Shown: positions 32,880 to 35,269 of the stretch, piece after piece
How the letters are laid out: each line of letters starts with the position of its first letter
How positions within the stretch are numbered: the first letter of the stretch is position 1
Position numbers and translations under genes: made by a program
Source: Myxococcus sp. RHSTA-1-4
GTDB taxonomy: Bacteria; Myxococcota; Myxococcia; Myxococcales; Myxococcaceae
Length of the DNA stretch: 35,269 nucleotides
Reading direction: 5' to 3'
NCBI RefSeq assembly: GCF_020037125.1
Contig: NZ_JAIQDG010000065.1
Span: 1-35,269, forward strand
Notes under the pieces: model-generated
What the model saw: the letters and a program-made list of their open reading frames with translations, nothing else
Database searches by the model: none
Told to the model about the DNA's origin: nothing

Positions 32880-33170
32880 TTGATGACCCCCGGAAAAGCG
32901 GTGACGAGGTACTGGAGAACCTGCTTGATGACCTGCTGCTCGTACGCATGCCTGCGTCTACCCCAACACAACGGCCTCGTGCCACGCCCACTCCGAGAAG
33001 GCCTGCTCCATCGTCTTCGACATTGCCGGTCCACTGGGCTCGGCAACATCAGGGAGCGGGGAACTGCTCGATGATGCGTTGCAGGTCGTTCACGACGATG
33101 CACCCACGTCCCAGCCGGCGGGCAAGTTCACTTGCCACGAGCCGTGGAATTCGGAGGCAGGCCCCTGAAT
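32876..33170 (-). pseudogene. Degraded small gene in three reading-frame pieces
   Basis: Three protein-like pieces follow each other on the minus strand. IPRLVASELARRLGRGCIVV with NDLQRIIEQFPAP ends at a stop at 33049. ATG 33023 gives MSKTMEQAFSEWAWHEAVVL and stops at 32958. In another frame RRHAYEQQVIKQVLQYLVTA with FPGVIK ends at 32876. Joining them needs two shifts. They appear to be remains of one gene, upstream partner of the 115-residue protein. Function unknown. Confidence 0.4.
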
Positions 33171-33172
33171 GT

Positions 33173-33201
33173 GGGGCAAGGCCCTGCACCGGCCTTGCCC
33201 C
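33173..33201 (-). terminator. Strong hairpin terminator
   Basis: GGGGCAAGGCC (33173-33183) and GGCCTTGCCCC (33191-33201) form a perfect 11-bp stem with a seven-base loop, 25 bases after the stop at 33227. No T-tract follows. Confidence 0.7.
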
Positions 33202-33226
33202 TGGAGGGATTCGGAAGCCCGGCGCG

Positions 33227-34893
33227 TCAGAAGGCGGAGCCGTTGGCGCGCGCGCCGGCCGAGGCGCTCAGGGAGGACAGCGAAGTGTGGAGCACGAAGG
33301 TGCCGGTGGCGGTCGCGTCGGGGCCACGGTTCATCGACACGCCGTCGGTGCTGGCCAGCGAGCTGGTGTAGCTGAAGGAGTCGAGGGTCTTCTTGCCGTT
33401 CTTCACCGCGACGGTGGCGCTGGAGTTGAGCAGGCCAAGTCCTCCGCTGGAAGCCGCCACGGCGTTGGGCGTGCCGGCGGGAATGCCGGAGGCCGCGCCG
33501 AACACGACGATGGCCTTGCCCGCCGCCAGGGTGGTGCCCGTGGCGAAGGTGTGGCGCACCGTGCCGCCGACGGTGAGCTTCCACCCGCCAATGTCAATGG
33601 CGGTGCCGCCCGCGTTGACCAGCTCCACGAACTCGCCCGAGGTGGCGGAGCCGGGCTCGTTGGCGAGAATCTCGTTGAGGATGACCACCGCCGGACCGGA
33701 GGCGGTAATGGTGAAGGTGCCGTTGCTGGTGTCGGTGGGCGCGCTGTTCAGGGCGTCGGAGGCGCGCACGAGCGCCAGGGTGGACGCGGAGTCGGGCACC
33801 GTCCACGAGTAGCTGCCGGTGGAGGCGGCCACGCCGCTGGCGATGACCGTCCAGCTCGAGCCGTTGTCGAGCGAGTACTCCAGCTTCACGTTGGACACGT
33901 TGCTGGAAGCCCAGGTGATGGTCTGGCTGCTGCCGCCCGCCCAGCTCTCGCCGCCATTGGGCGAGGTGACGGTGAGGCTCGTGGAGGGCGGGGCGGGAGT
34001 GACGGCGGAGGCGGTGTTGCTCACCGCGGACTCGTTGCCCACGGCGTCCCTGGCCGTGACGCGGTACCAGTACGTGGTGTTGCCGGACAGGCCCAGGTCG
34101 GCGAAGCCGGTGGTGGACGAGGTCCCCGCGAGCGGGAAGCTGCTGCCGTCGGTGCTGCGATAGACGTTGTAGCCCGTCACGCCCAGGTCGTCGGTGGAGG
34201 CGCTCCAGGACAGGTCCACCTCCGAAGAGGAAGTGGCGGTCGCCACCAGCGAGCCCGGCGCGGTGGGCGGCTGCGTGTCCGTCATCCCCTTGGACGTATA
34301 GGTGACGGCGGTGGCGCCCTGGCTGACGGTGAAGGTGTTGCCGTGGGTGGTGTCCAGCTCGATATGGCCCAGCTTGCTGCTGGTGGAGGGGTCCTCGGTC
34401 TGCCACACGTCCGAGCCGACGTTGGCCAGCCGGGTCAGGGCTTCCACGGTGGGGTGTCCGTAGGAGTTGTCGAAGCCCACCGAGATGAACGAGACCAGGG
34501 GCTTCGTGATGCCCAGGAAGGTGGCGTTGGACGAGCTGCTCGAGCCGTGGTGGTGGACCTTGTAGAGCTCCAGCTCGCCCACGCTGGGGGCCACGGCCGA
34601 CTCGATATCGGGACCGGAGCCCGTGAGGTCTCCGCCCACCAGTGCGTCGAAGGCGCCGTACGTAATCTTCACCGCCACCGACCTGGCGTTCTCGTCGCTG
34701 CTGGTGCCGCCCGCCGAGACGACCTTCAACGTCACCTGGTTGCAGAGCGAGAAGGTCTGCCCCGTGGTGACGGTGTGGCGCTTGCCGGCGAAGTGGGTGT
34801 TGTACTCGGTGTACGAGGTGGAGGAGTAGGTGCCGCCGTGGTCATAGACACCGGTGATGGGCACCGCGTCCGTGCCGACGTCGACCTCATCGA
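33227..34893 (-). pseudogene. Metallo-beta-lactamase/FN3/lamin-tail secreted protein, 5' end cut by IS66
   Basis: About 554 C-terminal residues remain. In order: the metallo-beta-lactamase fold as in ComEC-like nucleases (DEVDVGTDAVPITGVYDHGG, KITYGAFDALVGGDLTG, VHHHGSSSSSNATFLG), a fibronectin type III domain (PPTAPGSLVATATSSSEVDL, to about 34000), an Ig-like SPNGGESWAGGSSQTITW domain, and a lamin-tail domain (VVILNEILANEPG, EFVELVNAGGTAIDIGGWKL) to the stop. The reading frame runs on past 34894 only into IS DNA. The catalytic HxHxDH motif that should lie just before LDEV is missing, because the IS66 element sits there. The protein would have been an exported nuclease or hydrolase; as it stands it is inactive unless the rest is beyond the window. 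Confidence 0.8.
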
Positions 34894-35269
34894 GTAACCG
34901 TTCACCGGGGTGAGAGCCGGATGAGGGGAGCAGGCAAGGGAGGAGGCAGCATAAGAGGTAGGGTTCGGGGTGTTCTACCCATAGGGTGAGTACGCACGAG
35001 TCCATACCGGCCCAGGTGGTCGAACTGCAAGTCTTGCTGGGAGCCGCGCTGACGAGGCTGCGCCAGTTGGAGCAGGAGAACGCTCGGCTGAGAGAGCGCC
35101 TGGGGCAGAACTCCACCAATTCCTCGGCCCCCCCGTCGAGCGATGCTCCCGGCACCGTCCGGGCCAAGAAGAAGAGGAAGAAGCGCAAGAGACGACGTCC
35201 CGGCGGGCAACCCGGCCACCCGAAGCATGAGCGGGAACTGGTGCCGCTCGAAAGCGTCCAGCAGGTGGT
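34894..35269 (+). mobile_element. IS66-family insertion sequence, left end (partial)
   Basis: The junction with the interrupted gene is at 34894, where GTAACCGTTCACC begins, matching the GTAA start of IS66-family terminal repeats. The transposase begins 92 bases in, with no tnpA or tnpB before it, as in the ISBst12-like subgroup. Right end and second target-site copy lie outside the window; the left target would be near 34886-34893 (CTCATCGA). Confidence 0.7.
34986..35269 (+). CDS. IS66-family transposase (TnpC-like), N-terminal part
   Basis: 94 residues are present from GTG 34986 and the frame is open at the window end. A leucine-zipper-like helix (VVELQVLLGAALTRLRQLEQ, ENARLRERL) leads to the IS66 hallmark GQNSTNSSAPPSSDAPG, a Lys/Arg-rich stretch and RRPGGQPGHPKHERELVPLE, which precedes the zinc-finger and DDE domain. 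The reaction would be cut-and-paste or copy-out transposition. No strong ribosome binding site precedes the GTG. Confidence 0.85.
   Translation, partial: MSTHESIPAQVVELQVLLGAALTRLRQLEQENARLRERLGQNSTNSSAPPSSDAPGTVRAKKKRKKRKRRRPGGQPGHPKHERELVPLESVQQV

Noticed and set aside
34894..35188. Extension of the minus-strand metallo-beta-lactamase frame to a start at 35188
   Set aside because: This part is antisense to the IS66 terminal region and transposase and has no metallo-beta-lactamase sequence; it is a chance open frame.

Overview
The window is chromosomal DNA of a myxobacterium, most likely Myxococcaceae (Myxococcus, Corallococcus or Pyxidicoccus type). The grounds are very high GC with strong third-position G/C bias, many secreted lipoproteins with a lipobox, a membrane Ser/Thr kinase, Uma2 paralogues, families I know mainly from this group (DUF6310/DUF5953, the AAA-like/nuclease fusion), and a candidate sigma-54 promoter. 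No rRNA, tRNA, CRISPR array or phage module was seen.

Layout. 1-1902: debris, namely a 5'-truncated Cys-rich ORF and an AAA ATPase/PD-(D/E)XK gene damaged by deletion and frameshift. 1938-8343: ordinary chromosome with a DUF4412 secreted protein, mreB with a hairpin terminator, a CmpB-type membrane protein, a one-TM hypothetical, a KefB-like antiporter and a family 2 glycosyltransferase. 8344-12023: a histidine-kinase fragment, a possible sigma-54 promoter, then a three-gene exported operon (helical-repeat protein, HExxH candidate metallopeptidase, seven-repeat Kelch-like lipoprotein). 12058-13741: a toxin-like lipoprotein (frameshifted DUF6310) and its coupled DUF5953 partner. 13832-17228: a Cys-rich lipoprotein with two 36-residue repeats, a PLP-dependent decarboxylase, a SelW/Rdx-type gene with an in-frame TGA (probable selenocysteine), and small lipoproteins. 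17439-20462: a lysine/diaminopimelate block (dapD, a ChrR-like zinc/cupin protein, dapE). 20606-24012: a histone-H1-like basic protein with a RebB-like N-terminus and two large lipoproteins. 24219-31951: a SWIM/SNF2 helicase, two near-identical Uma2 genes flanking a membrane Ser/Thr kinase and an alpha/beta hydrolase, plus a remnant of the helicase 5' end that marks a segmental duplication. 31952-35269: IS-rich decay, with an IS3-family transposase relic, gene fragments, a metallo-beta-lactamase/FN3/lamin-tail gene cut by an IS66-family element, and the start of that element's transposase.

The dap genes make diaminopimelate for cell-wall peptidoglycan, and mreB directs where wall is built. 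The 9013-12023 genes look like one exported unit. The strongest unconventional call is the in-frame-UGA SelW-like gene at 15892-16128, which ordinary gene calling would miss. Family assignments rest on recognition of motifs and remembered families; no database search was possible.
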